This document shows positions 1 to 7,935 of a DNA stretch of 25,464 nt, one piece after another. Position 1 is the first letter of the stretch; every line of letters begins with the position of its first letter. The notes under the pieces are model-generated. The model worked only from the letters and a program-made list of their open reading frames with translations. It did no database searches and was not told where the DNA came from. The translations under genes were made by a program, and so were the position numbers. The stretch is from a bacterium (GTDB lineage Bacteria; UBP7; UBA6624): NCBI GenBank assembly GCA_014384545.1, contig JACNFQ010000033.1, forward strand, positions 1 through 25,464. The letters are read 5' to 3'.

Positions 1-537
1 CCCGCCCCCTCCCCCGACACGAACCCCTACCAGTGCGCCGACGACGCCCTGGGCCGCCGCACGAAGTGGACCGACCGCCTGGGCCGCGTCACCGCATACG
101 GATACGACCTCGCCGGGCGGGAGACGCTCAGCGTCACCCCCGACGGCAAGGAGCATCTCACCGCCCACGACGCCGCGGGGAACGTCGTCGAACGCATATT
201 CCGCGGGGACCCCTCCGACGCCTCCCTGGACGTGACCGAGACCTACACCTACGACCAAAACAACCGCCTTGCCACCCGCACCGACCCCGACGGCTGCAAG
301 ACCACGCTGGGGCACAACGCCCTGGGGCTCCTCAAGACCGTCACCGACGCCAGCGGGGACACCCGCACCGACATCCACTCCCCCGGTGGCCAACTGGTGG
401 CGCAACTCGCCCCCGGGGGCGCCCGCATAGACTACGAATACACCCTCGACGGGAGGATCGCCGCCAACACCTACGCCCTCGCCTACGCCTATGTCGCCGA
501 CAGCGACCGGGTCGCCCCATGCGTCCTTTCCCGTTAG
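1..537 (+). CDS. RHS/YD-repeat protein, 3' fragment (5' end outside the window)
   Basis: The frame is open from base 1 and ends with TAG at 535-537. It encodes about 178 residues with several YD-type repeats, for example YGYDLAGRETLSVTPDG, YTYDQNNRLATRTDPDG and YEYTLDGRIA. RHS/YD proteins are very large secreted or surface proteins that form a beta-shell, often around a C-terminal toxin. No RHS core boundary or toxin domain follows here. The reading frame instead runs into a dispersed intergenic repeat at about base 511, so the last residues (VAPCVLSR) come from repeat DNA and the gene looks truncated at its 3' end. GC content, and especially third-position GC, is clearly higher than in the neighbouring genes, which suggests separate ancestry. 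The family call is safe. Whether the gene is functional is unknown because its upstream part is not visible. Confidence 0.8.
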   Translation, partial: PAPSPDTNPYQCADDALGRRTKWTDRLGRVTAYGYDLAGRETLSVTPDGKEHLTAHDAAGNVVERIFRGDPSDASLDVTETYTYDQNNRLATRTDPDGCKTTLGHNALGLLKTVTDASGDTRTDIHSPGGQLVAQLAPGGARIDYEYTLDGRIAANTYALAYAYVADSDRVAPCVLSR

Positions 538-651
538 GGCGACTACCACTTTAGGGCAAGGATTGTGTCTCGGAGAGACACCCCCGACCTAACGGAGAGC
601 CACAACCCCCCGCCTAATAAGGGGTTCTAGGGGGATGGGGGGGTTGTGTGG
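511..651. repeat. Dispersed intergenic repeat, copy 1 (two modules)
   Basis: Bases 511-557, read on the minus strand, match 17798-17846 closely. Both contain GCCCTAAAGTGG, then TCGCCCTAACGGG, then GCATGGGGCGAC, with only short differences between these blocks. A second module at 593-620 matches 8854-8880 with one substitution and one missing C. The second module starts a long imperfect hairpin: CCACAACCCCC at 600-610 pairs with GGGGGTTGTG at about 639-648. The repeat fills the space between the RHS end and the stop codon of the minus-strand gene at 664. It may act as a bidirectional terminator or be a mobile palindromic repeat, but there is no clear U-tract. Confidence 0.7.
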
Positions 652-663
652 AGGATGCTTACC

Positions 664-1212
664 CTAGTGATCGTGGGGGGTGCTATCGTGATCATCGGTG
701 TCGTCGGCATCCTCGTGGGTGTCAGATTCACTCTCCATTTCTAGAGGAATCACTTGGGCTGTTTCGCCTTCGTTTTCTCCCTCTTCATGTAGAGCGTGCT
801 CTCCACCCAGCCAAGATGTGGCACCCGCGATCACGAAGAGGAAGAGGAGAAGGTTCTTTTCACACTTAGAAACGGCATCCCCTGACTCTTTCTTACCTAT
901 TAGGACAACTATAACTAGCCCCACCAAGAAGAGCGTTGCTGCTAGGGCATGGAGCCCCATGGATGCTTCTCCCCACACTTCTTCCCATGCCTCGCCTAAT
1001 CCGCCAGCGGCATTGATCCCAAAAACGAATGCAGCTACGGCTGCAACCAATGCCCAGCGCAATGTCCATCGCACCACCTTCCCTGTTTGGGGAAACGCTG
1101 CTGCCATGAGGCAGGCCAGGATAGCAAACGCCACCGGAAACCCCACTGACATTTCGTGCAACCCATGCCCCAAGATGTTCCAACTCTCTCCGTGAAAAAC
1201 CATCAATAACAT
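664..1212 (-). CDS. DUF2231-like four-helix membrane protein with His/Asp-rich tail
   Basis: This 182-residue protein has four predicted membrane helices, at about residues 22-40, 51-70, 86-106 and 119-136. The N-terminal motif GHGLHEMSVGFPVAF resembles the conserved HP-x-hydrophobic-H-FP-I-A start of DUF2231 proteins. The last 45 residues are hydrophilic, acidic and His-rich (THEDADDTDDHDSTPHDH), a composition typical of metal-binding tails. It is the last gene of the copper efflux operon: the cusA stop lies 32 nt upstream and a strong AGGAGG lies 7 nt before the ATG. The position and tail suggest a role in metal handling at the inner membrane, which is inference. The DUF2231 assignment rests on motif resemblance and topology only, so a generic small membrane protein remains possible. 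Confidence 0.75.
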   Translation of the reverse strand: MLLMVFHGESWNILGHGLHEMSVGFPVAFAILACLMAAAFPQTGKVVRWTLRWALVAAVAAFVFGINAAGGLGEAWEEVWGEASMGLHALAATLFLVGLVIVVLIGKKESGDAVSKCEKNLLLFLFVIAGATSWLGGEHALHEEGENEGETAQVIPLEMESESDTHEDADDTDDHDSTPHDH

Positions 1213-1244
1213 ACAAAAACCTCCTATTGCCTAAACGATCGCAT

Positions 1245-4200
1245 CTACCCAGTTGATCCTCGTCGCGGACGCACTTCGCTCCACCACTTCCACACGACGA
1301 AAATGGAAGGAAAGACAAGGAGAATCATAAGCGTTGTAGTGATAATGCCCCCCACCATGGGTGCTGCGATACGTCGCATCACATCCGACCCCGCACCTGT
1401 TGAGAACATCAAGGGTAACAAGCCCACAAGGGTAACTGTTGAAGTCATAGCGACTGGGCGCACCCTTTGGACGGAACCCTCCATCGCTGCATTCTCCAAG
1501 TCGCCCAGCGTGGTCATCTGTCCTTCCTCCTTCCGTTTTTTGTAGGCAGTCTCTAGGTAAAGGAGCATCACCACGCCCATTTCTGCGGCGAGCCCCGCCA
1601 ACGCAATAATCCCCACCCATACAGCGATAGATAGATTGAACGACATTGCACTCAGTAGATGGAATGCACCCACTAGGGCAAAGGGTATAGATAGCAGGAT
1701 GATGTGAGTAGAAGCAAGGGATTTTGTATTTGTATACAGAAGAATGAAAACGACGAAAAGCGTAATCGGGATAACCACCTGGAGCCGCTTCGTGACCCGC
1801 TCCATCGATTCGTACTGCCCGCTCCAAGTCAAGAATGTCCCCTCAGGAACGAGCCCCGCACCTATCAACTTCTCTTCTACTACCTCCTTGGCTCGTGCCA
1901 CATAACCTCCCAAGTCTGTCCTAGAGAGATCCACATCCACAAAGACATACCCCACCAACCGACCATCTTCATCCTTGATAGCGGGTGGTCCCTTTGTAAA
2001 CCCAATCGTTGCAAGCTGCCCCAAAGGGATCTGTGCACCTGTCGGCGTGGGCACATAGATTTGAGCCAAAGCGGCTGGATCGCTCCGTAACTCACGCATA
2101 TACCTAACATTGATGGCATACCTCTCTCTCCCTTCAACAGTGGTCGTCACATCCATCCCCCCCACAGCTGTCATAATCACATCTTGGACATCCCCCACAG
2201 TCAGTCCATGACGGCTTGCGGCCTCACGGTCTACCTCAATATCCAGATATGTTCCTCCTGTTAGCCTGTCTGCAAAGACACTCCGGGTGCCCTCTAGGGG
2301 GGAGAGTATCGCTTCTAGATGCCCCCCAATCATCTCGATTTCCTCTAGGTCATCCCCATGAATCTTGATACCCACAGGTGTCCGAATGCCCGTTGTCAAC
2401 ATATCAATACGGGTGCGGATGGGGAAGACCCATGCGTTCGTCCATCCAGGAAGATTGACCTTTGCTTCTAGATCTTCAATGATCTCCTCCCAAGTAATGG
2501 GGCGGGATTCAGACCAGACTTTGCCCAATAGACTCTTGACCCACCCTTCCCGCCAACCAGAAAAAAACCGCGGTCTCTTTACCTGCCGCCATTCACTTTC
2601 TGGTTTGAGAGTAATCACAGTCTCAACCATTGAAAGGGGGGCGGGGTCGGTTGATGTTCGTGCCCGACCAGCTTTACCAAAAACCATGGCGACTTCGGGG
2701 ATCTCTTTTATCAACCTATCTTGGGCACGCATCGAGGCGAGTGCTTCACCCACCGAAATCCCCGGAATCGTGGTGGGCATATAGAGTATCGTTCCCTCGT
2801 TCAATGGGGGCATGAACTCGGACCCCAATCCTTTGAAAATAGGAAATGCCGAGGCAACAGCGACTATTGCCAACACCAACACCAGGTATTTACTCTTCAA
2901 CGCCCACTTAGCTAAGGGTGAATAGATTGCCGCAAGAACCCGATTGAAAGGGTTCTTCTTTTCAGGGAGGATCTTCCCCTTTAGGAGGAGTACCATCAGG
3001 GGTGGGGTTACCGTAACGGCTAAGAGTGCAGAAAACGCCATCGCATATGTCTTTGTATACGCAAGAGGTTTGAAGAGTCGCCCTTCTTGCGCTTCTAGAG
3101 TAAATATCGGCAAGAACGATACGGTTATCACCAAGAGGGCAAAGAAGAGAGAGGGGCCCACCTCTTTGGCGGCTTCGATAATGACTTCTTTTCGTTGCAC
3201 AGCTCCGCCTGGGCTCCCTTCTTTTTCCCACACTTCTAACCGTTTATGGGCGTTTTCAACCAAGATAATAGCGGCATCAACCATCACCCCAATCGCAATC
3301 GCAATCCCCCCCAGCGACATAATGTTCGCTGTAAGCCCCTGTGACATCATCGGAATAAACGCCAACAAGACGGCAATGGGAAGGGTCAGGATGATAACGA
3401 GTGCACTCCGAGTGTGGAAGAGGAAAAGGAGACAGACGATGAAGACCACGATAGCTTCTTCAACAAGCGTGTGGTTGAGGGTGTCAACCGAACGCTTGAT
3501 CAGTTCGGCACGGTCGTATGTCGTAACAAGCTCCACCCCAGGAGGAAAGGAGGAGTGCACCTCCTCCAGCCTATCCTTGACCCTCTCAATGACCTTCAAA
3601 GCGTTCTCTCCATACCGCATCACCACAATGCCCCCAACGACCTCCCCCTCGCCATTCAGGTCGGCTACCCCGCGCCTTATTTGAGGACCAAACGAAACGA
3701 CCCCCAAGTCCCCAATGCGAACAGGTGTGCCGTCGGAAGCGATCACGGGGATAGAACGCACATCCTCTAGGTTTTTGATATACCCCAATCCCCGAACCAT
3801 CGCATCTCGTCCTGCAAACTCCAAGATCCGCCCCCCCACATCGTTGTTCGATCGTCTTAGCGCCATCACGACTTTTTGGATAGGAATCCCATACCCTCGC
3901 AGTCGGTCGGGGTCAAGTTGCACTTGATACTGCTTGACCTGTCCCCCCACACTAGCAACCTCTGCTACACCTTGAACCGACTCAAGGGCGTATTTGAGGG
4001 TCCAGTCGTTGAAGGAGCGCAGATCCGCCAAGTCGTTCTGCCCCGTGTTGTCTACCAGAGCATACTCAAAGACCCATCCCACTCCTGTAGCATCTGGCCC
4101 CAAAGTGGGGTTAACCCCTTCGGGCAACGATCCTTGAATCTTGGAGAGGTATTCCAAAACACGGCTTCGCGCCCAGTAGATATCTGTTCCATCCTCAAAA

Positions 4201-4487
4201 ATGACATAGACGAAAGAGAGCCCAAAGAACGAAAAGCCCCTTACGGTTTTCGCTTGGGGAGCCGCCAAGAGAGAGGAGACGATGGGATAGGTCACTTGAT
4301 CCTCCATAATCCCTGGAGATTGCCCCTTCCATTCGGTAAAGACGATCACCTGAGGATCTGAAAGGTCGGGGATCGCATCCAAGGGAATCGCTCGAAACGC
4401 ATACCACCCCGATGCGACCGCGATACCCGTTAGTAAGAAGACAAGGAACGGGTTCCTTGCCGAAAACTCAATCAGTTTGGCAATCAT
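1245..4487 (-). CDS. cusA: Cu(I)/Ag(I) RND efflux pump inner-membrane subunit, CusA type
   Basis: At 1080 residues it is close to full length for a heavy-metal RND transporter, the proton-driven pump that moves metal from periplasm or membrane into the outer-membrane channel. TM4 carries GIAIAIGVMVDAAIILVEN with the proton-relay Asp at 404. The three methionines known to bind Cu/Ag in E. coli CusA (M573, M623, M672) have equivalents in the same motifs: M570 (LYMPTT), M620 (APLSMVET) and M696 (RIDMLTTGI). This favours Cu/Ag over the Zn/Co CzcA type. Relative to E. coli CusA there is an extra segment of roughly 27 residues around 636-665, before PITWEEIIEDL. The start codon overlaps the cusB stop as TGATG, showing translational coupling. 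A short broken copy of residues 98-136 lies upstream of the operon at 7680-7794. Confidence 0.95.
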   Translation of the reverse strand: MIAKLIEFSARNPFLVFLLTGIAVASGWYAFRAIPLDAIPDLSDPQVIVFTEWKGQSPGIMEDQVTYPIVSSLLAAPQAKTVRGFSFFGLSFVYVIFEDGTDIYWARSRVLEYLSKIQGSLPEGVNPTLGPDATGVGWVFEYALVDNTGQNDLADLRSFNDWTLKYALESVQGVAEVASVGGQVKQYQVQLDPDRLRGYGIPIQKVVMALRRSNNDVGGRILEFAGRDAMVRGLGYIKNLEDVRSIPVIASDGTPVRIGDLGVVSFGPQIRRGVADLNGEGEVVGGIVVMRYGENALKVIERVKDRLEEVHSSFPPGVELVTTYDRAELIKRSVDTLNHTLVEEAIVVFIVCLLFLFHTRSALVIILTLPIAVLLAFIPMMSQGLTANIMSLGGIAIAIGVMVDAAIILVENAHKRLEVWEKEGSPGGAVQRKEVIIEAAKEVGPSLFFALLVITVSFLPIFTLEAQEGRLFKPLAYTKTYAMAFSALLAVTVTPPLMVLLLKGKILPEKKNPFNRVLAAIYSPLAKWALKSKYLVLVLAIVAVASAFPIFKGLGSEFMPPLNEGTILYMPTTIPGISVGEALASMRAQDRLIKEIPEVAMVFGKAGRARTSTDPAPLSMVETVITLKPESEWRQVKRPRFFSGWREGWVKSLLGKVWSESRPITWEEIIEDLEAKVNLPGWTNAWVFPIRTRIDMLTTGIRTPVGIKIHGDDLEEIEMIGGHLEAILSPLEGTRSVFADRLTGGTYLDIEVDREAASRHGLTVGDVQDVIMTAVGGMDVTTTVEGRERYAINVRYMRELRSDPAALAQIYVPTPTGAQIPLGQLATIGFTKGPPAIKDEDGRLVGYVFVDVDLSRTDLGGYVARAKEVVEEKLIGAGLVPEGTFLTWSGQYESMERVTKRLQVVIPITLFVVFILLYTNTKSLASTHIILLSIPFALVGAFHLLSAMSFNLSIAVWVGIIALAGLAAEMGVVMLLYLETAYKKRKEEGQMTTLGDLENAAMEGSVQRVRPVAMTSTVTLVGLLPLMFSTGAGSDVMRRIAAPMVGGIITTTLMILLVFPSIFVVWKWWSEVRPRRGSTG

Positions 4488-5947
4488 CAGTGTTGGTGCC
4501 CCCCCATACCGGGTGCGACCGATTGCATTGATCTTTCGGAGTCTAGCAGGAAGGCAGCGCGAGAAACGACCATCTCCCCCCCTACAAGCCCTGACAAAAC
4601 CTCATACTTTTCTCCATAAACACCCCCCAGCGTTAGGAGGGTGGGTTGATAAACACCGACCTTGACTTGAACGAAGGCGATATCCCTTTCCCCCGTGCGA
4701 ATCACCGCATTGAGAGGAACCCAAACGCCTGCCCGTTCTGGCCCCTCAATCAAGGCTGACGCATACATGCCAGGTCTGAGAACACCATGGGGGTTGGGGA
4801 GCTCGATTCTTGCTTTCGTCGTCCTCGTTATGCCATTGACTGTAGGGTGAATGAACGAAACGACACCCTCAATGGGTGCCCCCGGTAGATGGTCCAGCGA
4901 GACAGTCGCCTTAGCCCCTAACTTGACCCGAGCCAAATCCCCTTCATAAATCTCGGCCTGGACCCAAACAGTGGCGAGATCTGCCAACGAGAAGAGCGTC
5001 ATTCCAGGGGTAATACGCATGCCCTCTTGGGCGTGGAGCGTCAAGACGACCCCACTGGCAGGGGCAGGAATGATGATGCGTTCCTGAACCTCTCTCGTTT
5101 GGACGAGGGATTCAATAAAACCCTGTGGAACCCCCCAAAGCCTTAGGCGCTCTTTGGCTGCAGCGACCATCGCACCACTCCCCCTCACCAAGTCGGGGTT
5201 CCCCGATTGGGCACTTTCGTCTTGAGCTTTTAGGGCAATGAGGACTTCCTTTTGGGTTGCTAGGACTTCGGGGGAGTAGATAGCGATAAGGGGCTGGCCC
5301 TCTTGAACCGAAGAACCCGTCTCGTTGACAAATACCGTTTCTACCCATCCAGAGAACCTCGTCTGTACTTTGTGCAGGGTTCTTTCGTCAGGATACACCA
5401 CCCCCACAGTAACCACCTCAGAAACCAATAGCCCCCTCGTTACTTTTTCGGTTCGTATCCCGATCGCTTGCCTTATTTCAGGAGCGACAGAGATCGTGGG
5501 CAATCCACCCATCTCCATCCCCTCTTGTTCCGATAGGGCAGAGGATTCGTCACCTCCACCCATATCCATCCCAGGCGTATGCCCTTCATGGGATTCGTCA
5601 CCCCCTCCCATATCCATCCCGGGGGTATGCCCTTCGTGGGATTCGTCACCTCCACCCATATCCATCCCAGGGGTATGGTCGTGGTCCATCCCCTCCATCT
5701 CCTCCATTCCTTCGTGGGATTCGTCACCTCCACCCATCTCCATCCCGGGCGTATGCCCTTCATGGGATTCATCACCTCCGCCCATATCCATCCCCTCATG
5801 TTCCGTTGGGGCAGGGGTTCCACCCCCTGCCAAGGCACCCTCGTTGGGCACAGCGATCGGTTTTTCCTCACCTTTGCAGGCACCCAATAGTGCCACCACA
5901 ACGAGGAATCCCACCCCTTTCCACACCTTTATTCTGTCGTTTTTCAT
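4487..5947 (-). CDS. cusB: CusB-type periplasmic adaptor lipoprotein with Met/His-rich repeat domain
   Basis: This 486-residue membrane-fusion protein would link the RND pump to the outer-membrane channel. A signal peptide ends in the lipobox LLGAC with the lipidated Cys at 24. Residues about 49-149 are a low-complexity domain built on MDMGGGDESHEGHTPG, with 15 Met and 10 His. The conserved adaptor core follows, with CusB-like motifs such as RFSGWVETVFVNETG and GQPLIAIYSPEVLATQKE, a barrel-sandwich hybrid domain and beta-barrel regions. E. coli CusB binds Cu/Ag through three N-terminal methionines. The repeat domain here is a much enlarged counterpart and may gather Cu(I) or Ag(I) in the periplasm; that is inference. 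The ATG overlaps the cusC stop as ATGA. The C-terminus ends in GMGGHQH, adding further potential ligands. Confidence 0.93.
   Translation of the reverse strand: MKNDRIKVWKGVGFLVVVALLGACKGEEKPIAVPNEGALAGGGTPAPTEHEGMDMGGGDESHEGHTPGMEMGGGDESHEGMEEMEGMDHDHTPGMDMGGGDESHEGHTPGMDMGGGDESHEGHTPGMDMGGGDESSALSEQEGMEMGGLPTISVAPEIRQAIGIRTEKVTRGLLVSEVVTVGVVYPDERTLHKVQTRFSGWVETVFVNETGSSVQEGQPLIAIYSPEVLATQKEVLIALKAQDESAQSGNPDLVRGSGAMVAAAKERLRLWGVPQGFIESLVQTREVQERIIIPAPASGVVLTLHAQEGMRITPGMTLFSLADLATVWVQAEIYEGDLARVKLGAKATVSLDHLPGAPIEGVVSFIHPTVNGITRTTKARIELPNPHGVLRPGMYASALIEGPERAGVWVPLNAVIRTGERDIAFVQVKVGVYQPTLLTLGGVYGEKYEVLSGLVGGEMVVSRAAFLLDSERSMQSVAPGMGGHQH
5501..5803 (-). repeat. 48-bp tandem repeat encoding a Met/His metal-binding domain in cusB
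   Basis: The unit MDMGGGDESHEGHTPG (16 residues, 48 bp) recurs with register distances of 16, 26, 16 and 16 residues. There are five M[DE]MGGGDES cores, at residues 53, 69, 95, 111 and 127, and a degenerate sixth (MEMGG) at 144. The 26-residue step contains an insert, EGMEEMEGMDHDH. The DNA copies are nearly identical, which suggests recent expansion by slippage or unequal crossover, and copy number may vary between strains. On the opposite strand the repeat creates an artefactual open frame. Confidence 0.9.
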
Positions 5948-7233
5948 TCGTTTACCTCTCTATAAAATCTTGGGTGCGTAGGCGATAACGCCCGCCCCAC
6001 CAATCGCTCTAGGCTTGCTATTGCAGCCCCCCAATCCTTGACTCTTTCTGCTCGCCCAATCTCAAACTCTTCCCACTTCAATAGATGGTCTAAAACCATC
6101 AGAATATCTGTTTTGCCCCCTTCGTACGAAGCGACAACAGCCCAATAGGCACTCTCTGCCTGCGGCACGAATCCCTCATCAAAGAGGGTGATCAAGTCAA
6201 GGGCAGCCTCCCCCTTTGCTAACTCCTGTGCCACCTGGGCAAGAAGAGTCCTTTCCAGCCCAGCAAGTGTTGCTTCTGCCTGTCTAACTCCTGCTTCGGC
6301 TTCTAATACGGCTTCGTCTTGCCTTTGCTCTGTCCGTGATGCCAAAGACCACCCCACTTGGGCTTGGAGAATCGGGTCAAGCCCCCCCCTGTTCCAATAC
6401 CCAAACCCCATCTGCATCGTGGGTCCATACGATGCCAGCGCCAAGTCCCTCTTCGCTTGCGCCATCTCCACATCTTGCTCCCCGAGTGCGTATTGTGCGT
6501 TCCCTCCTCTTACACCCTTCGCTATCTCCTCTGCTAGAAGTTCCCTCTGCAAATAAGGAACAACCCCCACAAAAATGGGGGTGTCTGCGGGACGGTCTCT
6601 AAGGGCGTTTAGCCCTGCCAATACCGTCTCTCTTTTAGCTATAACCAACCGCAATCTTGCACTTTGGGATGAGATTGCTAGCTGGATACGGAGGATGTCG
6701 CTTTGGGCACCCTTGCCCGAAGCATACCGTGCCTCTACCATCGCTAGAAGAGTGATTAGGGTCGATTTCTTTTCGCGAACGATCCTTAGCGTCTCGTCCA
6801 CCACTGCGAGTTCATATAACCCCCTAATCGCTTTTTCTCGCAGAGCATGAGAGAACACCTCTACCCTGCCCATAGAGAGAGCTACCGTGCGGTTTGCAAC
6901 CTCTCCTTTTCCTGCCAGAACGTCGGCATGGGGCATCATCTGGGTATAGAGAACCCCCATCGAGCTCATCATTTCGTCTCCCACCGTGAAATCATCCAAG
7001 CTCACATTCCGTAGCCCTACCATCAAGGTGGGATCGGGCCAGGCAGTGACTTGGGGGTAACGATGGGTAGTCCCCTCGGCTCCTTCGCGTAGAGATTGCA
7101 AAGCTGGGTTGCGCATCTCTATTTCCTCTAGGAACCTCTCCACACCTCCCCCCAACAAATCACCACTGCCAGCACCCACTAAGACAAGAGCAATGAGAAG
7201 TTGCCCCGCAAACCGAACAGACATCCTGAACAT
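5944..7233 (-). CDS. cusC: TolC-family outer-membrane efflux channel of the Cus pump
   Basis: The product is 429 residues from the start chosen here. An ATG 63 bp further upstream is in frame, but the ATG at 7233 has AGGAGG 7 nt before it and is followed directly by a signal peptide (MFRMSVRFAGQLLIALVLVGAG), so it is preferred. The mature part is rich in Ala/Glu/Leu/Arg helices in two similar halves, as in outer-membrane efflux proteins: one around DILRIQLAISSQSARLRLV and a second around AEAGVRQAEATLAGLERT. It would form the trimeric outer-membrane and periplasmic tunnel for the CusA/CusB complex. Several methionines occur early in the mature chain (GDEMMSSMGVLYTQMMPH), which may suit a copper substrate. 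No lipobox is seen, unlike many CusC proteins. The assignment to Cus rests on its operon partners. Confidence 0.88.
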   Translation of the reverse strand: MFRMSVRFAGQLLIALVLVGAGSGDLLGGGVERFLEEIEMRNPALQSLREGAEGTTHRYPQVTAWPDPTLMVGLRNVSLDDFTVGDEMMSSMGVLYTQMMPHADVLAGKGEVANRTVALSMGRVEVFSHALREKAIRGLYELAVVDETLRIVREKKSTLITLLAMVEARYASGKGAQSDILRIQLAISSQSARLRLVIAKRETVLAGLNALRDRPADTPIFVGVVPYLQRELLAEEIAKGVRGGNAQYALGEQDVEMAQAKRDLALASYGPTMQMGFGYWNRGGLDPILQAQVGWSLASRTEQRQDEAVLEAEAGVRQAEATLAGLERTLLAQVAQELAKGEAALDLITLFDEGFVPQAESAYWAVVASYEGGKTDILMVLDHLLKWEEFEIGRAERVKDWGAAIASLERLVGRALSPTHPRFYREVNE

Positions 7234-7310
7234 AAACGACCTCCTTGGGGCACAGCCCCATTCAAAGAAAAAACAAGGGAATGGTCCGAAGACCAAGAAA
7301 AGGAGTAGGT

Positions 7311-7643
7311 CTAGGTCAGGCTAAGTTGGAGGCGCGCCAAACTGGGCGGCCGCAAGGGAACCTGTGCCCTTAGAACGACCACCTTTGGCAATGAGGGGGC
7401 AACTGCCACCTGGAATTGAACGGGGGTAGCGAAGGCAACAACCGCCACAGTTGCTAGGCGAGGTTTGTCGGTATCGCCATCTGAAAAACAGTCCATAGCG
7501 GGCTGCTCAATCTGCCCCCCATCATGCCCTGTCATTCCACCACATCCATCCATACCTGTACTCATACCAAAACAGGGTAAAGAAGGCAACAGAGTAGCCC
7601 CTAGCACAAGGAAAAGGGTGCATGTCCTAATCGGTTGGCTCAC
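7311..7643 (-). CDS. Small exported Met/Cys/Gly-rich protein, first gene of the Cus operon
   Basis: A 110-residue protein starts with GTG. It has a signal peptide-like N-terminus (MSQPIRTCTLFLVLGATLLP), then a short segment rich in Met, Cys, Gly and His (GMSTGMDGCGGMTGHDGG), a further MDC, a hydrophobic stretch and a basic end. I do not recognise a named family, but small Met/Cys-rich periplasmic proteins often head copper operons. The GTG start has no Shine-Dalgarno site. TAGACT lies exactly 6 nt upstream, the same spacing seen at other operon-leading genes here, so the transcript is probably leaderless and this start is supported. A 77-nt gap separates it from cusC. It may act as a periplasmic metal chaperone or accessory factor; this is inference from composition and position. 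Confidence 0.65.
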   Translation of the reverse strand: MSQPIRTCTLFLVLGATLLPSLPCFGMSTGMDGCGGMTGHDGGQIEQPAMDCFSDGDTDKPRLATVAVVAFATPVQFQVAVAPSLPKVVVLRAQVPLRPPSLARLQLSLT

Positions 7644-7649
7644 GCCCCA

Positions 7650-7655
7650 AGTCTA
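7650..7655 (-). promoter_or_regulatory. Candidate -10 element (TAGACT) for the Cus operon, leaderless type
   Basis: TAGACT on the minus strand fits TANNNT and ends 6 nt before the GTG at 7643. No recognisable -35 was found. It lies where weak similarity to cusA extends beyond the clear cusA fragment, so the operon promoter may have arisen in pseudogene DNA. Confidence 0.45.
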
Positions 7656-7679
7656 CCACACCCCATTAGAAGCACTCAC

Positions 7680-7794
7680 CCACCCCTGTAGCATCAGGCC
7701 CCAAAGTGGGGTAACCCCTTCGGGCAACGATCCTTGAATCTTGGAGAGGTATTCCAAAACACGGCTTCGCGCCCAGCAGACATCAGTCCGCATG
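7680..7794 (-). pseudogene. Fragment of a second cusA copy
   Basis: This stretch aligns with 4080-4194 inside cusA (residues about 98-136). The central 64-65 bases, ending at GCGCCCAG near 7776, are identical. One T is missing relative to cusA around 7711-7712, which breaks the frame, and there are scattered changes on both sides, including amino-acid changes such as DIYWARS to DVCWARS. Weak similarity continues in register to about 7651 (roughly 59 percent over 34 bases). Beyond 7794 the similarity stops abruptly. It is best read as the remnant of a diverged or partly gene-converted cusA copy, not as an expressed gene. Confidence 0.88.
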
Positions 7795-7935
7795 GGATTG
7801 GATGCCGGTTACTACAAGCGCGTGGATCTGTGCAGTACCCGCACCTGCACCCCCGATCCGGGGAACCTGTTCACTCTGTTTCGAAGCCAAACCTCAGTGG
7901 TTAGAAGTGCGAGAGCGCTTTGGTGGGATAGCCCT
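7795..7935. other. Intergenic stretch with no recognised feature
   Basis: Between the cusA fragment and the end of the zinc-ribbon gene I see no credible gene. Open frames on both strands have no recognisable domain or ribosome-binding site. I looked for a tRNA and could not fold a cloverleaf. Confidence 0.5.

Noticed and set aside
5501-5803. CRISPR-like array of repeated units
   Set aside because: Units are 48 bp, contiguous, without unique spacers, and in frame with cusB.
5325-5981. A 218-residue plus-strand open frame with ISIPGV-type repeats
   Set aside because: It is the antisense of the cusB repeat domain; the minus-strand lipoprotein reading has a signal peptide and adaptor homology.
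7665-7670. TCTAAT on the minus strand as the -10 of the cus operon
   Set aside because: No -35 at usual distance, and TAGACT at 7650-7655 fits the fixed 6-nt spacing seen at other first genes.
7700-7725. TACCCC...GGGG palindrome resembling a second CsoR operator upstream of the cus operon
   Set aside because: The same bases are present inside the cusA coding sequence at about 4100-4120, so the similarity is inherited from the duplicated fragment, and the half-sites are not well matched.
7795-7935. Possible tRNA or small RNA
   Set aside because: No cloverleaf, no T-loop consensus and no terminator were found.
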